The translations under genes were made by a program, and so were the position numbers. From positions 100,720,211 to 100,784,210 of the forward strand of contig JAKCOZ010000001.1 of assembly GCA_022605955.1 (NCBI GenBank): a stretch of 64,000 nt of DNA. Direction: 5' to 3'. Positions 23,581 through 38,254 of this stretch are shown here, piece by piece; within the stretch, counting starts at the first letter, position 1, and every line of letters starts with the position of its first letter. Under the pieces are notes generated by a model. It was not told where the DNA came from. It worked only from the letters and a program-made list of their open reading frames with translations, and did not search any database. The DNA comes from Rallus limicola. Taxonomy: Eukaryota > Chordata > Aves > Gruiformes > Rallidae.

Positions 23581-26500
23581 GGACATACTGACCAGAAGGA
23601 TCTGTTCCCTGGAGGTGAGGCAGTCTGCTCAGTACTCCATATGTTAAGACTAATACCAACACCTGCAATCATTTTTATATAAACAGAAATTACTGTATGA
23701 TAATGTTATGAAGAGCCAAAGTGAAGGATCTTCTCTCAGTGAGGCACATGGGGACGAGATACAGTCAATTAGGAGGTAAAACCCATCTGAGTAAGCCAAA
23801 GAACAGCAAAGACTTCACAAGCTCAACTGTTCTTCATATGTCTGTACTATTCAGATAGTCATGAATATCTATTTTTGACACCATAAAATCCTTTTCTAAG
23901 GTTACTGCTGTCTTCACCTGTAGCAAACGGTCATTACTGCCTTTATAATTTGGTGGGAGGACTGCAATACCTGTCATTCTCATCCATCAACCAGGATCAT
24001 GCTGGGAGAAGGGGATTGACAAATAGCTCTTCATTCATAATTTTGCATCTTTGAATGCCATCTATATTATTATATAAATCCCTTTTCTCTACTTTCCTTT
24101 TGGCTCAATGAAGCAGGTAAAAAGGAAGTTGTTTTCAATGAGGAAATTACTCTGAATCCTCTGATATCGACTTTATAGACCCTACATTATAATGTTAAGT
24201 AAACAACAGCAAATAGAAGATATTTAAAACACATTTTGAAAGAAAAATTAGACTTCACAGAGAAAGAGATTTATTATTTTTTAATTAGCTATATAAATTC
24301 TAAATGACAAGCAGGTTAGGTGGTATCAATGAAATAAGTTAACTGACCCAGTCTTAAAAGGTATTGCCAGGGTATTTTCCTTCTAGGGCCTTTAGTTACA
24401 GTACTAGATGTTCAATATCTCACATTCTAAAAGAATGGCAACAAGAAAATGAATTAGAGTTTTCTTTTTTGTTAGAGACAGGTAATGGATTAGTACAACT
24501 TGGCAAGAAACTTCAGGACCAGACAGTCCACCTTAACCCAGACAATTTCAGAGAAATAAAAAATCCTGAATTCGCTGTTCTAGCAGCAAATAAAACATCT
24601 TAACTTGAACTATTTCAGTAATCAATATCTAATCTGCACTCACAGCATTTTTATTTTGGTTAAAAAGTAAAAGGGCAAAAAGGTGGAGCGTTTTGTAACC
24701 AAAGGAGCTTCAGCTTTGTTACTTCATGTCTGTTTTGCCACAGAAAGTTCCAGTTTCATGTTTCCTATATTGACAAAATAAGGCAATCCATCTTTTCCAC
24801 TGAGTTATTTCTTTCTTTCTAAACACCAGCCTTACTTTATCAGCTTGTTGGGATTTTTTTTAGGTTTCAGCTGATCCCATTTGCCATACACTAGGGTATT
24901 ATCCTTCTTTCAATTATTACTATGTTGGCATTGTAGGGATATCTCAGATATTCAGAAACATTTGAACCTCTGAATCACATTTTATTACCTAGATTGCAAC
25001 AAAAACTCTCAACGTGACAAATTAAACTGGAAGACATGTCCATACTGCTGCATTAAAACACAGAAAATTGCAGGTTTTGGTTGAAATTAGAAGGAGTTTT
25101 ATGTAGGTTATAGCTAGACTAAGGATTTAGAATGCTTTCCATTGAGCACATTTTTTGTTGTTACTTTCAGAGATCCAAACGAGGTGAAAGAATAGATAGG
25201 ATTTTGTTATTAGCAAAATGATTGCAACATGAATCCCATAATTATAAATTAGCTTTCAGGGTCTACTTATCGACTGCTTGTGCACTGTATAGGCATTTCA
25301 GACAGTTTCATATTTCAGAATCTGAATACAGAAATTGGGACCATATGAAAACCCATCTCTAAAGGTTTGGGGAAAATTATTATTATTTATTTCCACATTT
25401 ATGTATTTTTGCCAGAATAAAACAATTGTTCCTTGTTTTGCATGGCCAGGAAACTGCGATTAGCGTATTGCTTAAATAAAATAAACACGTACACCCAACA
25501 GAAATTTTCTTTCAGACAAATATTCTAGAAAATGTTTTTCTTCTGTTCAGACTGTACAGCCCATTTACAAATGAGGAAGTGAAGTTAATAGCTACTTACA
25601 GCAGTAAAAGTGTATAAGGGAGGTAAAAAATGCACAACATGCATTACTCTTACCTATTTATAATTTAAGCTTTTGTCTGTTGTCTTAGCTGAGAGCTATT
25701 AGCGCAATTTAAAACTATAATTCAAGGACTGTGTACTTGGTATTGGCTATGGCAAAAGTTTTCTATGGGAAAGATGCTAAAAAGTTAACTGAATTGTGAT
25801 GTGAGATACTGGAACTTCAAGAGAAGAGCTCACAATGTAATATAAAGATGCATAATATTAATAGAGTACATATACAATTCTTACACTAGCATAGTGACGT
25901 CAAATCATAGCAACAACTACATTTTGTAAGTGACTTTAGAACAGAACAGAACATTTTGTAAAGGAGTGGTTTGAGCTTACAATGTTTCCAGTTGTCTCTT
26001 GGAATATTCAAAAAATGTCTGTTCATGGATAAAGAAAGTGGCCAACAGAGCTGTTTTCGTTTAGTTTTTCTGGTGGTTTTTTTAGTATCATTTATACACT
26101 GGAGAAGATACATTTTATCTGTATGATTTTTTAACAAAGCAAAACATCTTGTTGGCATCATCAAGGCTATCAATGCTTTTATGTACAGATTGTTACAGAT
26201 AGTTTTACAATAACAGAGTTTACATCCAATAAATATTTTTCTGCAAGCACTTGACAAACACTTTATCAATATTCTTAATATTGAAATTTTTAAGGTATAG
26301 ATATTAGGAATATTGAATTTCACATTAAAACATTCTGTGAAACATTCATGCATATATAAAACTGAAGATCTTCAAATTTATTAAAGTTGACAACTGGTTC
26401 TGGAATATTTCCTTGGGTTTGACTTTTATTATTTTGATTTGCCATTGCCACCCATTTTTTTCTTTCCCCTCCAACTTATGTAGATCCTGATGTATAATAT

Positions 26501-29500
26501 TCTAAAAGCAGAATTGACTGTTTACTTTTTTTTAACAGTCTTAGTTATTATATATAATTAATATAATTAATACAAAGATCACTGTAACTTTAAAATCATA
26601 GATGTAACCTTAAAAAAATCTATTTAACCAATATACAATAAAGTATCTTAATATCTTATTTGTATGAAATTCAGTATCAATAATAAATATTTTTTAGGAT
26701 TAGTTAATATCTGAACATTTTATATATTTGGAATCATCAAATTATGAGAAAGAATCTCCAGCAGAAGAGCAACTCAATTTAATAGCCTTCATATGATAGA
26801 AACTGTATATAGCTCAAATTTGTCTAAGCTGCAGTCTTATTATATAGTCACTGAACATGTAATTACAGCATCTATTATTATAATTACTTTGTCCTCTGAA
26901 GACATCTGAAAATAATTAATAAGACTGAGGAAAATTATACTTTAAAAACTCTTGTGTGATACGTCAAGAGAAGGAAACACTTCCTTTTAAATTTTTACAC
27001 AACAATACTGCCTTCCGTCTTTTTACTACAGGGGACCTTATAATCTTTTGAACAGTGTACTGGAAAATGTTCCTTTTCTAACAAAGCCTTTTTTTAGCTG
27101 TTTATAAAGAAATGTTTTACCTGTTGCAAATCATATTGGATTTATTGATTTTGGTACAAAATTGTCAGCTTCATGAGTCTTTTAACTGTAATTCAAAATT
27201 AATTTATTTGATTGGTATTATAATGGGTTTGAGACATAGTTTCAGTCTTCAACCTGGACGTGATACAATAATTAGTATTTTCAAGCATCTTTTCCTACTG
27301 CAGAGGAACCCTAGAAATTAAATTCAGATCAACAGTAGAAAAATTCTATTTTTTTCGCAAACTTTTTGCTCTTCATTGATTTTCATAAATGTCACTTATC
27401 CTCTTCCTCATGAACATTAAAATCTTTCTGGTGCTTTGTAAGGTCATTTTCCCACAACTGCATTTATTTACCCTATATTCCATACCATTCTTACAGCCAT
27501 CTCCTCAAACATAAACACTCACTGACTACTAAACATATTTCAGATCTTTTCGGGAAACAAGGTGAAAAATTCGAGAACCAACAAAGTCTTAGTTTTTTAT
27601 TTTGTTTTGTTTTTTTTTCTCCTCCAGAGAACACTTGGTTTTCTGTACAAAACCTCACAACAGTTATATTAAGAGGTAGTCTGTATTCCAATCATAATAT
27701 TTCTGATGTTTAATTACTATTAAGGGATAAGAAATTCTTATTTTCTCAACTCTAGCTTATCTCTCTCATTGGACTAACAGCATAAATTGTATCAAGCATT
27801 TCAATATACAAAGGCACAGAGCATGTGATACAATATTAAAGGAAACCTGCCAAATATTGCTGTGGTAAGTGGTACTGAAATGTCATAGACTTCTATTGAC
27901 CCCTATCATCTTCTATTCATTGGGTTACATTGTGCAATAACACTACCATTAACCAAGATGTGAGCTAGTTTGTGCAAAATTTATGTTCCAGTAGTTGTAA
28001 TAAAATAGGCACATATTTTTAATCCAATGTACTTATATCTCATACATATGCCAAATTATTATAATAATATATATCAGTGATGGTCTTCACATAAATATAA
28101 ATTTAGCTGCAACTTTGCTACATCATTAGCCATAAAAACTTCTAGAGCACTGAGGCAATACGAGCTACCAATGGGCAAGCAATACAGCAGTTTACCTTCA
28201 GGGGATAATTTCAGCAAATCATTATCAGATTCACTTTTCTTAACTCAGTGAAGCAAAGATCAACAATCATCCTGGTCTCACTTTATTGAGAAGCATTATA
28301 ACCCATGACAAAAGAACTTAGTTCATTCCTAAACAAAACATACAATGTGTATGCTAGAATGAATGCAACCTTATCAAGTTTCTTCCTAGCACAGCAATGT
28401 CAGCATTTGCATTTGCAGAAGTTTTTCATTTAGAAATTCAAGATTAACCTTTTTACTGTGTTATTATGAGCTCATTTTGAACTTGCCACCTTTATGTAGC
28501 CTTTTATTAGTATGCAATTAGAAAATGTGTGAATTTGTATTTTCCATCCATAAAACATCCATCAAACAGAGGAACAAATGCACACTGTAAAAGGCAATGG
28601 AGACTTTACTCAAACTGAAGTACTTATTTTCCTGATAAAGCATTCTAATGCCGTTATTCAGGTATATCGTTTTGTGATCTGGAGTTTCCCAATAGCCAAA
28701 TGAACTTTACTATGTATTTGTTCTGGCATGTGTTGAAGCAGTTATACACTCTCAATGTACCATAACAAGATTATTACAACTTTACTTATGCTAAAATATT
28801 TCATTAGAATTCTACAATTAAGTTGTATTCATATCAAGTACAGTCAACGTTCAGACCAGACAATATAAGCAATACTAGTTTTGGTATACAGTTTTGTTCG
28901 ACCTTTCTCTAATCCCTTGACTAGGAACTTTATTCTGTGTAGGCTGTTGCAGGAACAACATGATGATAGTTGGTCTTCAACAACTGTCTGATGATAGTTG
29001 GTGCCTGATTAGGGATTTATTCATTTGGAACCGGTTCGAGTGAAGGCGGAGAGAGGAAGTCAGGATGCCATTTATCATTCTGAACAAGAAAAAGAGTGAC
29101 AAAGTACACAGCAAAGACAAACAAGAAATAGATAAATAAAAGTGGAGGATATTGAGCTTGAATTATGCTAAGAAATCCTGCTCTGAATTTTGCAGATTGC
29201 AGGTCTCTAACTTGTTCATGTTGTATGAACACTAAAATTTAATCAGTGTTCGATAGAGGTCACTGGATGTTTGTAAGGTTTTTTCTTCCTACATGGTCAT
29301 TAATTTCATGAAAAGGCTACAACTACAATACAATATCACTCCATTAAGTCAAATTGCTAAGTCACTTACATCTTGTTTATCCACAGTGTCTGCTTATTAA
29401 TGAAATATAAGACACACTCCTTTAACTCTTAGAAAAATGCCAGTGTAACTGACAAGAAACTGTAGTATCATATCCAAATATGATTCTTATGAATCATAAG

Positions 29501-29572
29501 TAGAAAATATAATTTACTCTCAGAATGAATCCTGAATATGTCAGTTAAGTTTGTGGCAAAGGCAATGAGCTG
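23581..29572. other. Unassigned AT-rich DNA
   Basis: About 6 kb without recognised repeats or exons. It includes a 155-codon cysteine-containing frame on - (25886-26353) without splice signals. A 14-bp direct repeat (tgatgatagttggt) occurs twice near 28959-29002. Confidence 0.45.
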
Positions 29573-29800
29573 ATGACAGCCTCTTGTAGCTTCATGGATA
29601 GCACTGTGCTGCCATCTGGGAATGGACAGTTCTTTCAGATGGAGGTCACAGAGTTTGGGAATTGTCAGGTCCCCACTACTGGTAGCCCTCCAGTTTATTC
29701 AGACACCTATGGCCTTGCTGACATGCAGGAAATCAGGCTACATGACCTCTTGAGGTCATTTTTCCTCCCATTTGTATATGATTTTTAAGATGGGCACAGA
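29573..29800 (+). mobile_element. Possible very old CR1 3' end
   Basis: The right part (ctacatgacctcttgaggtc followed by attttt...tatgatttt) matches the CR1 3'-UTR pattern 'agatgatctcttgaggtccc ... tatgatt' with several mismatches. The left part shows only a weak match (ggatggaggtcacagag). A 71-codon frame covers the same bases and could give the impression of an exon, but the 3'-end resemblance is more specific. Confidence 0.4.
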
Positions 29801-30154
29801 ATGTTGAACTGGTAAATGTTGCTCAAGATTTTTTTCTACAGTATACTTCTGATTGTAAACGTCCCAATTGTAAGTAGAGGTGGAACACATTTTTATTCTT
29901 TTCAATATCTCAGAAAAAAGTGACCGAATTAAAAAATTATACTGCTAGACAGATGATTGGTAGCATAACACCAGCCTGTCATGCCTATTAATTCACTGTC
30001 AAACTTTAAACACTTGTTCATCCTGGTCAGGTCCTCATCCAATTTTGTATACTGCTTCTTAGGCGTATCTTCCTTAAGAGGTGAAACTGTCTTTCTCCTC
30101 AAATGACTGGCTTTAACAGAATAAATTTTTATGTATCATTTTACTGAGCCCTCA
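29801..30154. other. Unassigned AT-rich DNA
   Basis: No recognised feature. Confidence 0.4.
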
Positions 30155-30851
30155 TGTTGTTGCGAGTCTGCAGAGCAATTTCTGTGAGGAGTGGCCAGGT
30201 CTGCCCTGTGCTGGACACAGCCGGTTCCAGCTGGCTCCAACCCACCCAGCGCAGGGCAGGGCTGAGCCCTGCAGCCACCGTCGCGGCGCCTCAGGGAAAG
30301 CCTGGCTAAGAAAGGGCAAAGTGCTGCCCAGCAGCCAGGGCTGAGGGGAGAAGGGTGGGAAACATCCCTCTGACGGAAAGGGGACGAAGTACTCCTGGTG
30401 CCACTGCAGGGTTCTGCAGCCCCCAGAGACACCATGGTGAAGGAGATCATATTCCTGCAGCTTGTGGAGGACTCCACATTGAGGCAGATGGATAAGACAT
30501 GTAGGAACTGTAGACCATGGAGAGATTACACTGGAGCAGGTTTATCTTGAAGGACTGAATCTTATGGACATGACTCACACTGGAGCAGCAGAAAACTGAA
30601 AGGCAGAGAGAAGCTGTCATGGACTGGTCACAATCCCATATTCACCACCCCCCCTACTGCTTAGGGGTGGGGAGCTAAAGAAGATCAGGATGAAGAAGTG
30701 AAGTTGATACTGGGAAAATAGAGGAAGAAGGAAGTTGGTGTTATAATTTTTATTTGTTTCTCACCACTTATATCTATTTTAATTTCAACAAATGAAATAA
30801 TTTTTCCCTAAATCAAGCCTGTTCTGCCCATGGAGGTAATGGCAAGTGAAT
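30155..30851 (+). mobile_element. Solo LTR (avian ERV), 3' end truncated
   Basis: Starts TGTTGT at 30155, and the opening matches the U3 start seen (as reverse complement) in the LTRs at 40312, 43079 and 51800: ttctgtgaggag, gacacagccggttccagc and ctggctccaac. U3 is GC-rich and contains degenerate copies of a motif of the type 'cactggagcag...tggag', also found in the other copies. The R/U5 part is recognisable up to cctgttctgcccatggagg and gtaatggcaagtga, then similarity stops near 30851, before the U5 end. No poly(A) hexamer survives and no duplication flanks it. It is older and more diverged than the copy at 43079. Confidence 0.8.
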
Positions 30852-33800
30852 GAAGCTGGATATTACAGACACTGTGGGATATGCAAGGGATCAGAGCAGT
30901 AAGTCTCAATCAGAGGGACAGCATTTGCCATTTAGCAGCAGCTAGGCAACTGCTTTGCTGGATACAGCCTGATTCCTGAAGGGTCATGTCAATGTTCCTG
31001 TCTCACGCTCCCTAGTGCTTGCTTCCAAGCATCTTTCTTTGCCGGGACACAACACAGCAAGGCATGTGGCTTGATGGACAGTGTTATGAAGTTAACTCCA
31101 CACCACTGCCCAAAATACACCCTCTCAGGTGAGAACCTTAGAAAAATGTAGGGCCCAGACAAGCTTTCTGGAGGTAGCTGAAATCCAGGCACATCCGTAC
31201 TTCTGTGTACTGCTTGGGAAGTGGCAGGATTGCTCCATTTGTCCTTGAAAGATAAGTGCACTCACTCAGTGACACGCCTGAGCTAACAAATCCTGCAGGA
31301 TTAGAGCTGTTTCAGAATAAAGGCTGACTGCAGGTCAGCATGGATAAACCATCCAGATATGAGTGAAGACTCTTTAGAAGTATGCTGTGACTTTAATTTC
31401 TTTTTATTTAAATGTGAATCTTATCATCATGTTAATGAATAGACATTGACTCTCTTCAAAGTGCTCTCTACTCTCAATCATTTCTCTTCCTTAATTGTAG
31501 ATACTGTTTCAGTAACACTCTAGGTGCTGCTGGAGGGTAGAGACAACAAATGCTCTGTGAAATTCAGCCAGGAAGTGAGACAGACACAGTTCCTGAGCAA
31601 GAAGGGGTAACAATATGGGTGGAAATGAAATAAAAGGTGGGAAGAAAGTAAAATGAAAAAATGAGAACGGAAAGCATGTCATGGTTAATTCATGAAATGC
31701 ATGTGATTGAGTAAGAATGGTCGTCTTCCTCTGAATCAAAGGCAGTAGGTTCTTGGCTACTTTTCTCCCCTAGACAAACTATTTATGTGGTGGTTATCCA
31801 TATGTTTAGAGCCAGTTGTCCTGCTTTTTTATTTTTTATTTTTTAAATAAGGCTCTGATACTGTGTTTTCAAACATCTATAAAAGAGTTTACTACATGTG
31901 ACTATCAGACTGTATGAGATTTTTAAAAAGCAGATGGAGAGCTTGCAAGTGTTTTTGATAGGAGATAAGGATTTAACAATCAGCTATGTTGCACTGGGCC
32001 TTGGAATCTTTCTATATTTCTCATAAATCTAAAAAGCTAACAATATGGACAGAATTGTAGCTGATGTAAAGCACCAGAAATTCTTGGCCGGAAATTGAGA
32101 ATTTAGCCTTATGTAGTGGACAAAAGTTTTAAAAGCATAATTTTCTTTAGCTGCTGTAAGTAATGTCTTGTAGGCTGAATACAGTATTAATTGTGCTGAT
32201 AGTACAGAGCTCAAGAAAATGCATATATTATATTGTTTTACGCATCCCGTGATCCTGTTTTCTCAATTTCAGCACATTTGAAATGCAAACTTGTCTTTGG
32301 GCTATTTAGAGTAAATTAATTTAGAAAAGTATTTGAGGGTAAAAATAACTTGGAAAAAACATAAATCTACATATGGTTGACAAAATAACTCTTCATTCTG
32401 ATGAACAATATTTCCGTAGTTTATAAATAAATCAATTCAACTTCTTAACATTCTCAGTTCAGAAGCTACTCCAGAATTTGACAGTTTGATTTTAAGCTGA
32501 AGTCCTAAAAAATAGACCATGTGTGAAGGTCACTGAGAATTCATCCAAGAGATTAAGCATTGTAAATTTTCTAGCAATGTTTCAGATATTCATTTATTTA
32601 TAAAAAGTCATCATAAGTCTTATAATAATTTTTAAAAATATTTTCTAAAGAGATAAAATGAACAAGAGACTTAAAGTTTATGATAAAAAACATAGCCATC
32701 AAGTTTATATGGACAAAGACATTAATATCACCAGATTTAGAAACAGAGATATTAAATGCCAATGTAAAGTTTTTTGTCTTGCTGCTTGATCAGTAATTGG
32801 TAAATTTTCCTTTTGCAGAGGTCATCTAAGTTTTTAATGGCATGTGGCTTGTTTCCTCAATAAATTTTTTTAATAATACCTAAAAACTTATTTTCTATTA
32901 TATACAGTGATTAAAGTCACAGCATATTACAAAACATATTAAGAGCTTCAGTTTTCTGTATCATATTTCTGTGTGCAAATGTGTAGGGGTCTTCCAGAAT
33001 TACCATACTCATATATGGTGTCCTAAAAACTGTGTGCTTTGGGTTTCTCAATCTGAAATTCCAAATGCCTTCTCATTTCTCACAGGCATTTGTCATGCAG
33101 AGAGTAAGTGAAGATCAAGATATGTACCATCTGACACATCATTAAAGGAGGGTGGAATTTTGCTATAGGACCAAGGTGATCTCTTCTAAGGAAACTTAAT
33201 GTGACACATTTCTTATTCTAAAGGAAATGCTTGATGTTACAGCATTTTGGAAGGCTGTAGCATCCATAAAAACATTCTGAAAAAAAAAAGATAGAACATA
33301 GAATGACTCAGCTGTGTTTATAAATCCTAAATTCTCCTGAGTAATTCAAGATCCATTTGACTTATGCTTGACTCTTTGGATACCTTCAGATATGTCATGT
33401 CTTAATACCAGGCTGACAGCACAGAGTTTTCTTTTTAACAAGTTACATTGCAATACAGAAAATAAAAATAATTTAAAAACAATGATGATGGTGAAGCTTT
33501 GAACTAGAATCACAATAGATTTCTTCAAGCTAGGCTACTTAAATCACAGCATTTCAATGAATAAAAAAGCAAAGAAAACAACTAGACCTTGAAGAACCGT
33601 GTTTCTTTATCTCAGGAGACTGTGAACAGGAAGAAGATAGATCTTTTGCTTAATTTAATAGTCTGAAAGTTTGCTGACTATAGTTAGAACTGTAAAAAGT
33701 AAATTCAGAATAAAAATTATTCTACGTAACATGAATGTGATGATGTGATGTGATGAACTTTTGTTCTTGTATGACAACCACAGAAGTTATCATACCAAGT

Positions 33801-36800
33801 AGTAACCTGGTCATTCAGCTTCAGCGTTAATCAGGTACCTGATCTATCCCTAATATACCTTATACACCTAACCTACCTGACTAATCTAGGCCTAAATGCC
33901 ATGAAATCAAGTCCTTTAAAACAGTAACAAACAGCCTTATTTATGGCAAATGTAGTCTTAATGCACCTGTGGTCTCCTAGGGCACATGAGGAGAAGGAGG
34001 ATGTCGCATTGTATTAGATTGTTGTAGAAAACTGCATACTCAAATATTGTTCAATAAAAAGGAATGGAAATCAAAAGTGTAGGCCACCTTTCTATAAATT
34101 CCTCTCCATTAAGTTATTTATGATTTGATGGATTCAAGAATTTGCTTAGGATACTTTAGATATTGGGATACAGATGTTTCTACTATTTCTACTATTACTC
34201 TCTTAAAAAGACTCAAGTAATCCATACAAAAATCTACCAATAATTGAAGAGATTGTTTTCTTTCACTGCATTACCATATGATGATCTAAAAATAAAGCTT
34301 AAATGTATCATTATGAATATACAATTTTACATTAGTTAAATGGATTCATGTGATCTGACAACTACATTCTGCAAGAGTTTCCAATCTCATGAATTTTAGA
34401 GCTGTCAGTTACCATAGGAAAAAGGAAAAACAAAACTTCAACATAATAAGCTAACTCAAATTTTCACATTTTATAGAGTACACATGCACAGTAAGTTTTA
34501 AAGTTAGTAATTAAATTGCAACAGAAAAAGTTATATTTAAAACTGAGTGTAGGTTTTCTTTGCAGCAGAATGATGCATTTTTTTTCTTGCCATGCAGGTA
34601 AGTTAATACATTATTGAAAAATCAATCTAAGCTGTTTTGAATCCATAAATAATTAAATGTACTAATTCAAAATTCCATCTTTTTACTTATAAACTGCAGC
34701 TGACATTTTTATGTAATGTAAGACCCTACATGTTATTTGCTTGTTAATATTGCTTTAATTGCCAAATATCAAAGAAATGGAGAGGAGAAAAGGAAAGGGA
34801 GAGGGGGTAAAAGAAGAGAGGGAGACAGAAAAGAAACTTTAGATGGTTTTCAGCCATGTATAGCTGGCATTTCCAATGAACATTTAATAAATCTCATGAG
34901 ATTCCTTATAATTCCTGGTCTGATCAGTGTCTTGGGAATCCCATCTATGCTGAAGAGCACAGAAATCCTGGTATACAGGCTGCTGGGGCAGGAAAAACTT
35001 GCAGCTGTGTGGTTTTCAAATTAACCACTAAACTGTAGAGCTTTGTATGCTGACTATAAAAACCAGAAGGGTATGGTTTCTACTTAGACTATGATAAGAT
35101 ATATCACAGTTTACAGATACAGCAAGGTGTACAGAAACATTCAATTGATAATGTTCTGTCAAATCATTTTTCCTTTCTGGTGCTTCATTAAAAAATGAAA
35201 TAAAGAAATAAATAATAGACCATGGCTTTCTATTAGTAGATTAGGTCATTAGCATAAGTCTTATTCCACCTCTTACCTATGTGTTTGGGATCAATAAGTA
35301 TGCTAAAATAACCATAGCAACAGAAATTAATCTGGATGCTGAATTTAACCCCAACATTCCTGTGTACTCCTCAATTTGGAAATAAAACATATAATGCAAT
35401 TTTTAAAAAAAAAAAATCTAAAATTGGAGAGAAAATTAATGATATCAATACAAAAGATGCATTTGTGTTTATGCTACAAAAACCACAATGAGTTGTTTTA
35501 TATTAATCCTGTTAGGATGCATAGAAACAATACATACAATATTTCAGGTTAATCTAATTAACAAGAAATGAAAAAAATAATTTCTTGCTCACTGGGTGAA
35601 GTCCTATGGTCATTTAAAAGCTGAATAGCATAAGATCCTTCCAGCCTTCTGAATTTCTTGGCAATTTCTTTGAAGGATTTCTCCAAAGTATTCCATCTAT
35701 ACATTTTGGGACTCTGAAGGGACGGATCCAGCATCTTCTATAAATAGAAACACTAAGAACCTGCCTTTTTTTTCTTGTTTTTTTTTTCTTCCTTTAAAAC
35801 ATGAGATTTTTGTTGAAAATAAACAAATCTACAAGATGAAATGTTTCACAAAACAAAAACTGAAATTTTGCAGGTCAGTGCTGGTTAGTTTTACTGAAAG
35901 AAAAGAAAAATAGTCCCTTCTTCCCCCAAAAACCCAAACCAAAAAAACCCCAAAAAATCCACACACCCATGATGTTTGTTATTGGATGACTGTAATTATA
36001 GGAAAAAAAAAAGGTTGGTTATTGACAGACACTGAAATTTAAAAAAAAGATCTTGTCTTCATGAAATCACTTAATGGGAAAACAATACTTTCCCAGTCAA
36101 TTCCAATTAAAAATGATACCTGCTCAGTATCTCTTGTCCCTTCCTGGCCTCTTGGACTCATTTTGGCTGTGAAGAGAAAACATGCAATGCTCTTCCATCA
36201 CACAAGATGCCTCTGGCAACACATACACCAATAAAAGTGCATTGGTATATTTATGATTAAACTGTTGACAATTTTTGGGTTTGTTAACTGAACTGTACAA
36301 AATAAACAACTCTCCCAAGGCCAACAGAAATACAAGACTGTAAAACTAAAATGAGCATTTTTATACAGTAAACCCTGATTTTATTTTTTTAAAATATTAT
36401 TGTCTAGCATAATACTTTCCATCACAATATATTATGAATATATTGTCCTAAAGCTTTTTAACCCTCTTAAAGATTCTGTGAACTATACCGTGGCAAAGCC
36501 TCCAAATAAGTTTTTATTTTCTTAATGGTAATTTAGCACTGTCTGTGAGACAATCCACACCATTTTAAAGGAAATATGTATCTCCAGAAAAGAATGTTTG
36601 AAAATACTTTTGAAACTCATTAACCCATCCAACATTCAGCTAGCTGCTTTCAATTTTTCTAGACTAAGCTGCTATGAAAATTCCAGTCTCATTTGAATGG
36701 ACTATGATTTAACTATGACATTTAATATTCTGAAAAGGGCCGAGACTGTACATATTTATATTACTGCATAGATGTGTAGATAGAAGACAATTTCTTAATA

Positions 36801-38254
36801 AAAATATTGCTTTCAGAACAACAAAAATATTTAATGATATCACTGAAAAAAAGGCTGTGGGAAGACAGAGAGAAAATAAAAGAGAAATAGAACAGAGACA
36901 AAAGATTTATGCAAGCTGAAGAGAAATAATTCTGACAATTTCTTATCTTAATGAAAGCAAACATTAAGACTTGGAATTTTTATTTTTTATTGACCATAGA
37001 AAAGGGCTTTTGATACAGATTGGTAGGTGCAAAAAAAAAAACAAACCCCAAACCAAAACGAACAGTCTTCTATAAGGTTTTCCAGAATACAAATATATAG
37101 TAGTCATTAGCTGAAGCAAAATATAACGAAATCTTAAATAAAGTTTAAAGAGAGGAGCATACCTGTCTCCAGTGTTAATGCTGCAGAGAGAAACGAAGAA
37201 AAAAAAATATTCTTGCACTAAAATTATGTTGTGTTAGTGCTGCTAGATATTTTTCAATATAAATCTTTTTGAGTTAATATGCAACAAAGATTCTATGAAT
37301 AAAAATATGATGTTTGCATATTACGGAAACCTCAAGGATTTTTTGCACTGAACACAGACTAAATTCTTGAACTCAGCACAATCTGTTGTTCTACTTCCAG
37401 AGCTGTCTGTACCATCTCTAGTGATATTCTAGAATTAGTCCTTTGTTATTATCAAAATATATCAAAACCAGCAAGTAGAACTAGCACTGTAAGAATGTAG
37501 TACATTGACAATACACTACAATGACACTATTGACAATAATAATATAGTGAAATATTACTATGGTTGCTATTTAAACATATGCCTCTTAATATATACTGAT
37601 ATATACTGATCTTGATACATGTAATATGAAATCTTGTCCTCAGATTTTTTTGGGAGGAGTTGTGCTATTTTCAGCCATTGAAAGGATGAGGTATTAAGTA
37701 GTAAATATTCATTAAAGATATCTACCATAATTCTAACATAGATATGATGTTGGTAATTTACTTATGTCTAGAAATAACATAGAGAAAATTTATTTTGCTT
37801 TTCATTTATAGTTCCATTAGAATCAGAATATATCAACAGTGAATGGACATCTCCCTTTAGAAGGGGAAATGGTGGAGTGATGCTGTGTGGTTGTACTTTC
37901 CAAGTGGTTCTCTGCTGGTGCTAGAAAGAGTTCTCTAAATACTCCCTCCTTGTAAAAAAAGTGCACCAGATCTCTCCTGTCTGTGGACATAAGACCTGGG
38001 TACCCTGGAAGCAGCAGGTTTATTGTTTCTCCAAATTTCAGGGATCAAGCACCAACAGAGATCATCCTGAATCCCAGATTTTGCTACCTCTTATGTTCCT
38101 GCTCCTTCCTCTTTAGATCCTGAGCTCCACCATCTCATAATCATAAATGTTTCCCATTTCTGCCATTTCTTCTGTTTTTGTCTTGTTGGTCTACGTAATG
38201 TTCAAGGTTGTCCAGCTTCTGCATATATATTACTCCTGTTTACCTTTTGTAATT
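30852..38254. other. Unassigned AT-rich DNA
   Basis: More than 7 kb without recognised genes. Low-complexity A/C-rich tracts are at 35926-35970 and 37030-37064, and a GATGT-type repeat at 33731-33757. The segment 30990-31260 has more balanced composition and a 90-codon - frame just 3' of the truncated LTR. I could not link it to retroviral coding sequence. Confidence 0.4.
33731..33757. repeat. GATGT microsatellite
   Basis: Short run of overlapping gatgt/gatgat words. Confidence 0.7.

Noticed and set aside
29573..29788. 71-codon frame that looks protein-like
   Set aside because: The right part resembles a diverged CR1 3' end and no splice signals flank it.
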